Below are positions 35,427 through 47,200 of a stretch of DNA of 64,000 nt, in pieces. Position 1 is the stretch's first letter. The number at the start of each line of letters is the position of its first letter. The translations under genes were made by a program, and so were the position numbers. Under the pieces are notes generated by a model. That model was not told the DNA's origin and did not search any database. It saw only the letters and a program-made list of their open reading frames with translations. Origin of the DNA: Apophysomyces variabilis (taxonomy: Eukaryota; Mucoromycota; Mucoromycetes; Mucorales; Mucoraceae); assembly GCA_002749535.1 (NCBI GenBank), contig MZZL01000060.1:33637-97636 (forward strand). The letters are read 5' to 3'.

Positions 35427-35950
35427 TACCTACTCATGCGGCGAGAAAATGAGCAGGGCTGCGGCCATAAAAAAACGATGCCCCACGTCCATTGTAGGCG
35501 AAAGAAAACGAATCGGAACAAGAGTCAATATGCTGTTTAAAACGCAGACCCTGAAATTGGGCGCTGCCGAGGCAGGACAAAGTACTGATACCGAGAGCAG
35601 GAAGAGCATTGCAGAGATTGGACTGAAATGTCCTAAAACTCTGAAGGACATGCTTGTTCAGTTACGCAAACAAAACATGAAGGACACGAACAAACTATCC
35701 ACTAGCGGATTCGTAATTGCCGGTAAATTTGACAGTATTCTAAGATGCCATCAGTAACAAATGCTGTTGTACAAGCAGGGTTAATGACCAACCGGCTGGT
35801 AATTACTGTTCCCAAAAGTTACATATGCAGATCGTCAAAACTTCCCAACTGGTTAACCTACCCGGAGACACCAGACAAGTTCGCGAAATTCATAAAGCCA
35901 ATTTACCGCATTGTCTGACATACAAAGATGTCTATGAAGGAAGCTGTTGA
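35427..35950 (+). pseudogene. Fragment of uncharacterised GEK/ELGxxEAG gene family
   Basis: The stretch 35440-35735 reads CGEKMSRAAAIKKRCPTSI, then GTRVNMLFKTQTLKLGAAEA and CPKTLKDMLVQLRKQ, and ends GFVIAG at a GTAAAT donor. After about 100 bp, YMQIVKTSQLVNLPGDTRQV follows (35822-35950). Both blocks, and the intron position, match the gene at 57614-59730: GEKASRRS, GRKLDMLF, YELGCTEAG, GFVMMG, then GYVCRVVQTDPLHFP. Upstream exons of that gene are absent here, being replaced by transposon end 2 and the ATTCG cluster. Function of the family is unknown to me. Confidence 0.5.
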
Positions 35951-36175
35951 CTTGGTAAATGATGTCGATGAACTCCCTCTTTCGTACAGCATCACTCCTC
36001 AACAAGTGCTCCCGCCCTGCTTCACTCCATGGTTTATCCAACAGAAATTAAAAAAAGAAAAAAGAAAGGCTGGCAGCGTCGATCTTGAATAAAATACGGC
36101 TAAAGCTGGGGTCAAGCTATGCAGAACAGTCCGAGTGAAACAAGCTAGCAAACAATTTCTTTACAGTTTAGATTA

Positions 36176-37037
36176 CTAGTCCTTCTGCACTCGCTTCGCT
36201 CGTTCCGTTACAGCCGCGTGCGGCTGGAGAAATTGATTTTTGGCGATTTCTAGCGTATGTTTACGGTAACGTAATATATTGCTAAAAATGAAGCCCTCAT
36301 TTTACGTAAGATATTCAAGATGTGTAGGTAAGTGACTGATATGATATGCTGTTGGGAAATAAAGATGCACCAAGTAAGATAAATAGTCTAAAACACGAAA
36401 AACGATCTGGAGACATAAGAACGTAAATAAGCCAGTATCTCTTGTGGGCAACAATTTCAGATAGGCAAAAGAAGAGCAGAATGCATTTTTGAAGCCTTGG
36501 TATCTGCCTCGTATAACATAGCTTCTGGACCTTGATCTTACGTTGAAAAAATACAGAGCGAATGACAAAGTTAGCATAGGAATCGTTACTTCTGTTGGTA
36601 ATAGAATCTGGAAAAACAGAGATAAGTTGGCATTTTTCACTGAAGTTACATGCCTAAATGAACAAAGCGGTAGTTCTCCATATAAGGATCTTATCATTGA
36701 GCATTTTTATCGTATATAAAACGGAGGAGGTCAATTAGACAATATATTCAACTACTCATTGCACTTTTGCAAAGCACTTGACCCTTCTCATTACTGCTGA
36801 AGTTTTTACACGAATGCTTATTTAATGATCTTCTTAATATTCTTCTACCCACTTATTGCAGCTCAACCCACACATCAAGATTGCACCCACCTGCCAAATT
36901 GCTACTGAGAGCAACTCGACCCTTTGGCCTTCTTTGAAAGCGTCAGATAATATCTCTAACGAATCTATTCCTCTACTTTATTACTGGACGTATTCTTTTC
37001 TCCTAACTAAAGACTTCTATATGTCAACTGAAGAGTA
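36176..37037 (-). mobile_element. Helitron-like copy B (3' end at 36176)
   Basis: In minus orientation the element ends GGAGCGAAGCGAG-like sequence, a hairpin (GCCGCGTGCGGC, 36213-36224) and CTAG at 36179-36176, next to a host T. It shares about 860 bp with copy C (43216-44085), with scattered substitutions and small indels. On the plus strand both copies hold a TATA-like GTATATAAAA (36712-36721), a 3'-splice-like CACTTATTGCAG and a conserved reading frame (36862-37035). That frame includes KASDNISNESIPLLYYWTYS and KDFYMSTEEY. No Rep-helicase is present, so this would be a non-autonomous copy. The similarity to copy C ends at GAGTA, exactly where the Tc1-like element begins. Confidence 0.55.
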
Positions 37038-38712
37038 CAGTGTTTTCAAAAAGTAAAGTCGCAGGGTCTGAAAATCGATGTCGCTGCTTTAAAAACGTCA
37101 GTCGCATATTTTAAAAGTAGATAGCGCTCTGCCTGGAAATCAAAATGTCGCATGCTGAGAATAAATTTGTCGCGGAGTAATTCTTGGCACTTCTGGTTAT
37201 ATATGTTGACGCCACTGCTCTTTTGCTGGTTTCTACTACTTTACAATTTCAAACATGAGTGCACAATTTTTATACGAAGATGGACAAGGAAATGTTGTCG
37301 ATGAGAATGGTAGACCTGAGCCTATGGACTACATTGTTGACCAGGAACAATTTGCTCTTGAGACGATTAGTTCGCATGCTCAATACTTGCAAAAGAAACC
37401 TGCTGAAAAATCTCAAACTAACGTGATGCATGTAGATAGACCTAGAGATGAGGATTATCGTATGAGAGAGGCAACCGAAAAACGTACGTATACTTCTTAC
37501 ACTCCTCAGGATAACGCTAGATTCTTTAAGCTGAAGATTGAGAAATGTATAAGTGCTTCTGCTGCAGCGAAACAATTGGGCATTCATGTTCGTACAGCCC
37601 AGAGATGGGTTAAACAGTATGAGCAATGCCCTGATAGCATCTTTGATACCGGTAAAAGGAAAGGTCGTAGACGCATTCTGACTGAGGAACACGTAAAGGC
37701 TGTTATCAACTTTATTGACACTAATCCCTCTGCTGTTGTCGCTGAAGTGACTGAGCATTTAATACAGCAATTTGATGGTCTTAAGGTCACGAATAGCACT
37801 GTCTATAACATCATGAAAAGAGAATGTAATCTTTCTGTGAAACAACAGAGTTTCATTCTGTGGAGAGAAATAGTCCAGTAAAGATTGAAGAACGGCACGA
37901 TTGGGTTCGCAAGTGGGAACAAACTGATATGAACTTCTTGACCAATTGTGTGTTTCTTGATGAGTCTGCATTTCATATAAACATGAAACGCACAAGAGCA
38001 TGGTCTAAGAAAGGTACTCCTGCTATTGTTACAGTGCCGACTACGAGGGCAAAGACTACGACTATATTGGGTGCCATCTCTGCTTCAGGTTTAGTTAAAG
38101 TAAGCTTGAGAATACCAAGACCTGTTAAGAAGAGAAAGACTGGACAGGAATATGGATATGTGAGCAGTGGCACTGTTAGGGGCCACTATATTAGCTTTTT
38201 GAAAGACACTTTGGATGAAATGGACCAGTGTCCACATATGAAAGGTCACTACCTCATTATTGACAACGCTCCTATTCACAGGTCTGAACATATTGCGAAG
38301 TATATTACGTCCCGAGGTTATCGCTGTGCTTATCTTCCTTCGTATTCTCCTGAGCTTAACCCTATTGAACAATTTCTGGTCTGTAGCTAAAAGTAAAGTT
38401 AAGCGTTATAGATTTCTAGAAAGAGAAACTTTATCGACCAGAATTGACGAAGCTTGTAACAGCTTAATATTGAGTGATTTCCATGGTTTCGTTTCTTATT
38501 CATATAAATGTTGGGATAAATGCCGAAACAGAGAACATATGTCATATTGGATGGCTTCGTTACTGGCCAAGAATATGCAATCAGATAAGTATATCATTTC
38601 ATTTACAAGGTATGCGATATATAAGTAAGTAGCAGATCTATGGGTAAATTAATATGGTGCAACAATTTTTTTCTGGGCATGCGACATTACTTTTTAAAGT
38701 ACATTTCCCCAG
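37038..38712 (+). mobile_element. Tc1/mariner-like element inserted at TA
   Basis: The element is flanked by TA on each side (37036-37037 and 38713-38714) and begins CAGTG. Its ends are imperfect inverted repeats: AAAAAGTAAAGTCGCA near 37049 on the left, and AAAAAGTAATGTCGCA when the right end is read in reverse. The 1.7-kb length, TA target and a single DDE transposase are typical of Tc1/mariner. It sits at the outer edge of Helitron copy B. Confidence 0.7.
37255..38630 (+). pseudogene. Tc1/mariner transposase with two frameshifts
   Basis: The N-terminal part (37255 to about 37850) has an acidic leader and a helix-turn-helix region (SASAAAKQLGIHVRTAQRWV) with TGKRKGRRRILTEEH. The catalytic part continues in another frame from about 37855. 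It has NCVFLDESAFHINM (first Asp), GHYLIIDNAPIHRS (second Asp) and YSPELNPIEQF (Glu). The last part (LSTRIDEACNSLILSDFHGF) lies in a third frame. The first shift is near 37850 in AAACAACAGAG. The second is an extra T near 38371-38375. All three catalytic residues remain, so apart from two single-base indels the gene looks young. Sequencing error is possible. Confidence 0.8.
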
Positions 38713-38934
38713 TACGTCTCATGACTTGAAAGGTGGATAACTACATATTATACTGTTAAGTAATCAATTTGTATGTGAGAGAGTCAGAGTGGAGGTTATG
38801 TTGAATCACATAAACGATGTCTTAACCTTGACCGAGTGATGTCTAATTAAGTCCTGGTTCACTAGAGTGCTGATCCATGGCGCAGCTATAGGTCCTAGAG
38901 ACTAAAGTAAGCACTAAGTATAATATATTCAGAA

Positions 38935-39108
38935 CATGGTTGTAAACTTTCGGGTTCCTCCACGGGTAGAATTAACGCTGTTCTATCGGGCACTGGGGCG
39001 GGACTGGCCCGGCCACTTCATAGTGCAGAGGGTGGGTTACAGCCGTGCCATACAGGCGGTCAAGAAGACAGCAGTAGGATATTCCAATGTAGTATCCTGG
39101 AAAGGTTA
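38935..39108 (+). CDS. Small GC-rich ORF, possibly a decayed element
   Basis: A 57-codon ORF (MVVNFRVPPRVELTLFYRAL, later GRDWPGHFIVQRVGYSRAIQ) lies in a locally GC-rich patch (GGGGCGGGACTGGCCCGGCC, 38993-39012), unlike its AT-rich surroundings. I recognise no family. It could also be a structured RNA, or a fragment of a mobile element in this repeat-rich island. Confidence 0.2.
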
Positions 39109-39471
39109 AGAACAGACGATAAAGCAAAAAATACGACCAGATTTCTACAACTGCTAAATGTATAACTTTATCTTACCGTTTTCTCTCTAATAACAAAATT
39201 TCATCATCCTTTCGATCGGAAATGAGAGTCAATAACCAATTTGTTTCAACGTTTGGGAATGAGAAAAACCAAGGTAGAAATGAAGATTGAGTCGATTTAT
39301 ATGATGTCATCATATAGTATGAGCTGGCGGCAAAGATGCAACCGGAACAACGGACTTTCACTTCTACAGACAGTGCGCGATGCGAGCCGGACCTGCTGGG
39401 GTTGATCGTTCCATAACCCAACCCTGCCAATGTACTTTTGGAAGACCTCTTTCAGAAACTAGAAATCCACA

Positions 39472-40354
39472 ATGGGTACGTAAAAAATTCATCTCGGAGA
39501 CAGATTGGAAGAGAAAAAAGAGTAAAGCCAAGGCATGGATGGATGACAAGGAAAGCACACACGCAATGGATGGGATTCCAAATAAATAAACAAGGATGTG
39601 AAAAAGAAAAAGAAAAGCGATCAGCAACGAGAATGACAGAAAAGAGGGCGACCGAATCGTGACAACAAATAGAAACAACAACAACAATGTCTCCATCTAT
39701 GCCACCTCAACGCGAAAACAGCACGCAACGAGCATTATTAAACTCGAGAGGTCCATGCCAATCGATACTGATCTTTTTCTTTTGTGTCAACTTAGGTAAG
39801 GGACAGCCAAGAGGATTGAACGCAGCCCGTAAACTCCGTACCCACCGTCGTGATCAACGCTGGGCCGATAAGCAATACAAGAAGAGAGCTCTTGGAACCG
39901 CTTTCAAGTCGTCTCCCTTCGCCGGTGCTTCCCACGCCAAGGGCATTGTCTTGGAAAAAATGTGAGAAAAACGAAATAAGGGCGAATGTGTGTGAGAGAG
40001 AGAAGAAGATTGGGAGAGGAGGATCCGATGACGCAGAACAGGATGATTAAGACCCACTTTCTTTTCTTGTTTCCTTTTTCTCTTAGTGGTGTTGAAGCCA
40101 AGCAGCCTAACTCTGCCATTCGTAAGTGTGTTCGTGTCCAGCTTATTAAGAACGGCAAGAAGGTCACCGCTTTCGTCCCCAATGACGGTTGTTTGAACTT
40201 TGTTGACGAAAACGACGAAGTCTTGATTGCCGGTTTCGGTCGTAAGGGTCGTGCCATTGGTGATATTCCTGGTGTCCGTTTCAAGGTCGTCAAGGTCGCC
40301 GGTGTCTCTCTTCTCGCCTTGTACAAGGAAAAGAAGGAGAAGCCCAGATCATAA
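39472..40354 (+). CDS. RPS23: 40S ribosomal protein uS12 (S23)
   Basis: Three exons (39472-39475, 39796-39961, 40087-40354) give 145 aa, exactly the usual eukaryotic length. The first coding exon is only ATGG. A GTACGT donor follows, and the 320-bp intron ends in CTTAG before GTAAGGGACAG, giving M-G-K-G-Q-P-R-G-L. The protein includes [20 protein letters not shown], the [18 protein letters not shown] loop that monitors decoding, and VPNDGCLNF. The end is [17 protein letters not shown]. uS12 sits in the decoding centre of the small ribosomal subunit. Long first introns after a very short exon are common in fungal ribosomal-protein genes. Confidence 0.97.
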
Positions 40355-42586
40355 ACAGCTTCTATGCAAACAACCCCAATGTTTTTTTTTCTTTTTTCTT
40401 ATTTCCTTCTTGATGGATATTAGTATAAAAAAGAAAAGTAAAAGATGAGAATACTGACTTTCTTTTTCTTCTCTCTGGGCTTTTTTTGTTTTGTTTTAAG
40501 AGAAAACTGCATAAGATCTGGCATGTTGGTGCTTCCCCGCGACGAAAGAATAGATAGATAGAGTATTGATGGGGCAAGAAAAGTGAGCCATCATTGTCCA
40601 TAAGGACTGGTCTTTTGCCAACAAGAAGAAAACGAATCGATTTTATTACTACTGTTATACTGTTTATTGAACAACTTTTTACGATTTCCACCCTCCCATA
40701 GACGTGTTCTCGTTTTCTCCCCTCCCTTGTCCCTGATTCCTGACTTCTTCTTCCCAGACTTCTTTTCTTTCTGCTTCTTACTCTCCTTTGTTCTCTTCCC
40801 CTCTTAACTTGACCTTTTTGCCCTTTTCCTTTTTTCCCTTTGCCCGCAAGGGCTTTTTTTTATTTCTCTTTCTCTGAGACCGAACCAGAGTGGACATGTT
40901 AAGAACGCAGCACTCACGGTTATATATTTAAACAATAAACTTTAATCAATGTTGTACGCTACTCTGAATAAATTTTGCGTCCATGCAAGGAACAAGTTTG
41001 CGCTAAAAGGATATAAATATGCGTCATTAGTAAATGGATTATGCGGGAAATATATTTTACTTACCTCAACTTGGTCCTCCAGTGGACACAAAATTCATTC
41101 GAGCAGCGTAAAAAGAATGTTCATGGTTAGTAAATGGAAGGATAGCTTGACATCTTTTTACTTACCCCCGAAGGGTAATCCATGGGGACGGGGACCTACG
41201 CCGCACCTTGGCCAAGTGGGTCGTGGTGGAAGAAAAAATATGATGGCGTAGAATTGGCCATGTTATATGTAGCACTGCAGAGGACTTGAGGCGATACAGC
41301 GTATGGCGGGCCTTATAGTGAGGCACAACAAAGAATAAATTTAGTTCTGTAAGTATACACATTAAAAAGTACTTACTTCTACAAAAGTAGGGAGCACTGA
41401 AAAGCCAGTGACGGTTCGAAACAGAGGTCGTGCAGGCTAAACAGATAAACAACAAATATAAGTACATTGATATATGGTATATTATCGTTTTCTTTACTGA
41501 AAGAAAACAACAAACCTTTAAAACCGAGAAAAGAGAAGGACTATGTCGTTAGAAAGCCAAAAAGTACGAAGAGGATAGATCAGAGAGAGGAAAGAAAAGA
41601 AAATTTCGGATGCGATGTTTGAAAGAGAGAGTAACTGAAAAGAAAATATACGTTTTCCTTTAAATACTGCCTTCGTTGGATCTAGCTATATTATAATAGC
41701 AAACAATTAACGGGATTAGACTATAGTTTGTAACAAAGACTCTCATGCATCTGACAATGAGCTAAAAACTAGAAGTAAGCCAGAATATCAGGAGAGAGGA
41801 AACTAAGAGGACAGTTACTGAACTAACAACAACCTGAACTCTGCTCTTTAAGATAGGACCTTACCAGAAGATATGGATCTCTTCAGGATTAGAGCAATAA
41901 TTGGTTGTCAAGCATTTCGGATCTGAAATAAGACATAAAGTCCCCTTGTCTGTTTATCAATAACAAGTCTAGTATATAATAAGGAAAACAAAGAACAGAA
42001 ATGCATTAAAAAATTGTGTACCCCATATAACCTTCAGACTTCTCTAAAAGCTTTATACAAGAGATTAATGGAAAGGGGATCTAATAGATAATTAAAAACC
42101 ATCTGAAATAAGGTTGAAATTTTGGACGGGATTATTGCTTCATGTTAAGCATAACTCTTACACAAACGATATTGACAAGGAATGGATTCTGTCAAGGGAT
42201 AAAAATATTACTTTTCTTTGTCATATGCATAGAAGATCAATGGTTACCAAAGGTATAATATATGCATACTATCAATATAACGAGCGTTGATGGAATGTTT
42301 TGATAACATATGTTCCGTCAAAAATAACATGTTTCCATTAACAGTGACTTTCGTTATCTTGGAATACCGACTACTGCACCTTTTTTTCCTTTTTTAAATC
42401 AGAGCTCTGTTTTGGGTATTTTGGGGAGTTCACTTGGCACTGCATTGGTTATGTCATTGGAGAGGGAACTAGTCATTGTTGTCTGTTATTGCATATACAG
42501 GAATGTGGTTGACGTCAAAAGAAGAAAGTAGAAGAAGAGGAGAAAAGAACTGGGTCATCAAAATAGATTCACATGGAAACCTTTAA
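40355..42586. other. Intergenic, gene-poor
   Basis: About 2.2 kb. The first 200 bp are the RPS23 3' flank. The stretch 40680-40870 is strongly pyrimidine-rich. The part 41050-41115 loosely resembles 4745-4810. Open stretches have no motifs. The end (42410-42480) may still hold decayed transposase sequence that leads into the relic downstream. Confidence 0.4.
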
Positions 42587-43011
42587 GTGGCACTAGGGGA
42601 AAGGGCAGGCTTTCTGTGTGTGTCAAACCATGTTGTGTACGAACTTCTGCCTGTCAAGAATCTTTGTCTATCAGGCAATCACAAAAGATTGGATTGCCAC
42701 GGAATGAACGGTTATTATCTTGTCATGGAAAATGCGCGCATCCATACACCAGTCAAGGTTAAGCAGTTGGTCGAAGAAAGAGGATACAAATATCTCTATC
42801 TTCCTCCCGAGTCTCCCTTTCTCAACCCAATAGAAGGGTTTTGGGCCAAGTGAAGGCTAGGGTAAGAAAGGAGCCCTTACGAATTGACGATAACCTTCAA
42901 GAGCGTATTGTTCAAGCAGCACGAAAAGTAAAGCGCTCAGACTGTCAAGGGTGGATCAGACACTCTGAGAGCTTTTTCGTTAGATGCAAAAGTAGACAGC
43001 CATTTCTTTAA
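42587..43011 (+). pseudogene. Tc1-like transposase C-terminal relic
   Basis: The frame has GYYLVMENARIHTPVKVKQL, then YLYLPPESPFLNPIEGFWAK. After a one-base deletion near 42850 (AAGTG for AAGGTG) it continues KVKARVRKEPLRIDD and WIRHSESFFVRCKSRQPF, ending in TAA at 43009-43011. This is the C-terminal half of a Tc1-type DDE domain from a different subfamily than the copy at 37255-38630. The second catalytic Asp (VMDNA in the family) is Glu here. The N-terminal half and the inverted repeats were not found. Confidence 0.7.
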
Positions 43012-43215
43012 ATGAATTCGTCTTGCTGTGGTTTGAAACAAACCATCTTAGTGATTGTGAATATAGACACGTTATGCAAAGAAGGGTAGTCTGACCGCAA
43101 ATATTTTCATCCAATCATGCAAAAGCATTTTTTGGATTCCGCAAAAACTTGAATCCCAGTCAGCAAATAAAAAATCAGAAACGCATAGACAAATAGATAA
43201 AACAAGTAAATTATA

Positions 43216-44085
43216 CTAGTCCTTCTGCACTCGCTTCGCTCCTTCCGTTACAGCCGCGTGCGGCTGCAGTAAATGGATTTGTGGCCATTTTTAGCATACG
43301 TTTACCGTAACAGAAAATATTGCTGAAAATGAAGTCCTCATTTCAGTGTAAGATATTCAAGAGTACGTAAGTGGCTGATAGATATGGTGTTGGGAAATAA
43401 AGATGCACCAAGTAAGATAAATAGTCTAAAACGCTAAAGAAGATCTGGAGACATAAGAACGTAAATAAGCCAGTATCGCTTGTGGGCAACAATTTCTGAT
43501 AGGTAAAAGAAGAGTAGAATGAATGTTTGAAGCCTAGATACCTGCCTCGTATAACATAGCTTCTGGACCTTGATGTTACGTTAGAAAATTACAGAGCGAA
43601 TGACAAAGTTAGCATAGAAATGGTTACTTCTGTTGGCAATAGAATATGTAAGAAATAGGGATAAATTGACAGTGTTCACTGAAGGTACATGTCTCTAGGA
43701 ACAAAGCAATAATCCTCAATATAAGGATCCTATCATTGAGCATTTTTATCGTATATAAAACGGATGGAGGTCAATTAGACAATATATTGAACAACTCATT
43801 GCACTTTTGCAAAGCACTTGACCCTTCTCATTACTGCTGAAGATTTTACACAATGCCTATTTAACTGTCCTTCGTAATATCTTCTACCCACTTATTGCAG
43901 CTCAGCTCTCTTGACCCACACATCAAGATTGCATACACATACCAATTTGCTACTGAGAACAACAGTTCCCTTTGGCCTACTTGGAAAGCGTCAGACAATA
44001 TCTCTAACGAATCTGTTCCTCTACTTCATTGCTGGACGTATTATTTTCTCTTAAATAAAGACTTCTATATATCAACTGAAGAGTA
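43216..44085 (-). mobile_element. Helitron-like copy C (3' end at 43216)
   Basis: This copy is collinear with copy B over its whole length: the same CTAG terminus next to host T, GGAGCGAAGCGAG, the GCCGCGTGCGGC hairpin and TATA-like GTATATAAAA (43751-43760). It has the same plus-strand frame (LDPHIKIAYTYQFATENNSS, KASDNISNESVPLLHCWTYY, KDFYISTEEYY). It has a 9-base insertion relative to B at the start of that frame (about 43908), which keeps the frame. There is no transposon at its outer end, and the flank differs from that of B. Confidence 0.55.
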
Positions 44086-44276
44086 CTACGGTCGAACCAG
44101 CTTGCAGGAAACTGGTTGTACTACCGGCAAAATGTTTTTGCGCGCAAAAATTACTCGAAAATACAGTATACTAATAGAGAGATAGAGAGAAGAGAAGAGA
44201 GAAGAGAAGAAAGAGGTTCATGTACATTAGTGGCATGCAATGCTATCCGTAAGCAACTGGATGATTACATTTAGTT

Positions 44277-47200
44277 TTAGAATACAAAATGAAGTTCTTC
44301 GCCGATCTCTTTGATGAGATCCACTTTGCTTTCGCGGAAAACAAGTCTTGTTTCTTCCAGCTTGTCCTCTTTTTCTTCCGCTAAAGTATTGGTGGCACTG
44401 GTACCCATGGCAGCTTCCGCTTCCGCTTCACGCCGTTGTTGAATACTTTTCTCAAGTGCATCGCAGTAATTCTGGTACTTGATAATATCGTGCAACAAGT
44501 ATTTGGACTTGGCTTCCCAATTCGTAACAGCTTTGGTATGATTATGGCTTCGGGTTGGGAACTATATTCAAAGACACGCTTATTAGCAAAACAATCAAAT
44601 ATCGTAAAGGATGCAGCTCCTTTTTTTTTTTCTTTTTTTTTTTTTACCTTCACGAGTAATTTGCTCTTCAGCTCTCGATGTTCATTGATCTCCTTATTTA
44701 GCGCATCTAAATGTCTTTGAAGTAGTTCAAACTGTTCTTTCTCGTCCGAAGTGCTTGATACCATGGGAGGGGCTGGTGGTACCCAGTCGTAGAGAGTGAC
44801 CAAATCAGGATCATGCAGATAATTTCCAGCAATGGTATTGCGTTTCTCCACTGCATCTAGATCAAGGATAACATCGTTCAAGCAAGCACCCCATCCGTAT
44901 TCCATGTTGCTCACACCACCAGCTAGAGGTTCTTTGCTTTGACGAGCTGCCCAATAGTTACACGTAGCAACCCATTCGTTGACTTGATCCGTCGATGCGG
45001 CTTGAAACAAGTACACACCACCATGCGGTTGTTGGATGGCAAACACATGCGGTCGTTGGCGATTATAGCCAGGAGGAGGCAATACGTTCGATAGTGTGTG
45101 ATTTAGCTTGATAGTCCCTATTAGCTGAGAGCTTGCCTGCAGGGATTTTTTTTCCAAATATTGATCAGTTTCCGCTGGTGATCATCAATGTCCTTTCACT
45201 TACCGCCCATCTGTTGCCATTCACAGGTGCTCCACCAAAAGAAGTGGACTGCGGGCTTGGCTTGCTAAGCGAATCGGCAAGACTAGCGAAGCTTGCACTA
45301 CTGGGACGGAACATACTCTTGCGATCCATTTCGCTCCCGTTCTGCAAGGCATACATCTTGAGTTCTCCTTCACCCACAACCAGAAAACATTCTCGCCAAT
45401 CGCGATGTTTGGCTTTCTGCGTAGCATTCTCCAACAGGTGCTTACGCATAACTACCCCTTCCTTGAGATAGGGTGGACGGCTAGTGAACAACGCTGAGCT
45501 ATGGGTATTCATGAAGCTAATCATGGGCTGATTTTTTGTAGGTGATAATGAACCACTTCGCGCGAGAGACCCGAAAGAAGTTGCAGAACTCACAGAAGAA
45601 AACGATTCACGGCGAGGTGATCTTGCCGGTGGCGATGACGGTCGTGGCCCAGAACTTGTGCTCTTTCGAGGCTAAAGAAAGAAAAAAGAGTAAAGATCAC
45701 ATGCTATAGAAATAAAGCAAACATTACCTGAATATCATCCGGAGCTAGCATGCTTTCTCGGCCAGATTTGCGGATGATCGAATTCACGCTTCGTTTTAGG
45801 CCGATCACTCGCTTTCCACCCAGAATGCTAACACGCTTGTCCAGATGCTGACGGCTGTTACCGCTAGGTTGGCGAGACAATGGCTGCAGGATTTGATACT
45901 GCTTCACGGATACATACAACTCCTATAAAAAAGTTAATCCAAGCCCCAGGCCACTGACATTTCGTACCTTTAAATATCCTTCTATATCAGCTTCCCAGGA
46001 TTTCGAAAATTGGAAATGTTTCGAGTTTTCCGAACCCTCTGATGGCTGTCGTTGGTCATAAATAGCTGACATTGTATTTCGAACAAATTCGGAACGGGTC
46101 ATACGATTATGGTTACCCTGAGCGACATGAAGATCTGTGTTAAGCAGCAAAAGGGAGTAGACCACTGCATACACAACATCTGAAACGTGCAATTACATTA
46201 ATAAGTTTAGTGCTTCATTGAAATGCTTTTTTTGTACCTGCGCTCCCGAAAATGGAGTTGGCGTTACACTGCCAATAGCGGTTTGCAAATGCTTCAAGAA
46301 TTCGGTCTATTTGTTGAGCTTCTGCCTTAAAATAGAGCTTGCTGCATAGTTTTCTGCATTCAGACGAGGATATCAGATAAGGAATCGCGAAATTATAGTG
46401 CTACGCTGTCTTATTTACCTGAATGCAGCATCTAATCGCATACCAGCAAAATAGAAATATTCCATATAGAAATGGAGTACATCTGAATTAAACGATTTAC
46501 TGCGCAAGAAGGTCAGCACTCCGCATAAAGTGTTAGAGTCTGGAAAAGGAAACTTACGCCTGTCCAAGCCATTCAGCAATACTATTCTTGGGGACAAAGG
46601 TTTCATCTTCCACCCATAAACGATGGGCAGCCTCCTTACGATCGTTGGTGGCTGTCTTTGATTCACCTTCAGTCCAGGTCTGCTCTTCATCAATCGTGGG
46701 ATGATCATTCTCGGATTTGGATGCCTCAGGGTCCTGTCTGGTCCGTGGATCGAATACTTGCGTAATATCTGGAGAAGGGCCTAGCCATGCCTCGTCAAAA
46801 GTCTTCGAGAAAATATCGGACATATATTTCATGGATTTACTGCGTTGATGGTTTGCGGATCCTGTTGTCTCCGGATCGTTGGACTTATGTGTACCCATTA
46901 AAGCTTCAGCAGCTTGATCACGCAAGGCTTGCTTATCAGGAACCGACAGTTCCTTTTCATCCTCCTCCTCTTTCTCCTTATCTAGTAACCGTAGATTGAT
47001 CGCTGTCGCAGTACTTTCGCGTTTTTCTTTACTGCTTTCCTCTGCTAGTTTTTGTACAGTTGATACAGAGCTGATGCGTGCGCCTGTCCCGTTGCTATGG
47101 CGTTTCCAATTTAACATTGCGCGAGCGATTTCTTCTGGTGGAGGGCGACTGCAGCGATCTTTAGTTTTAGGTAGTGGCGGTACAGGAGGAGCAATACTAA

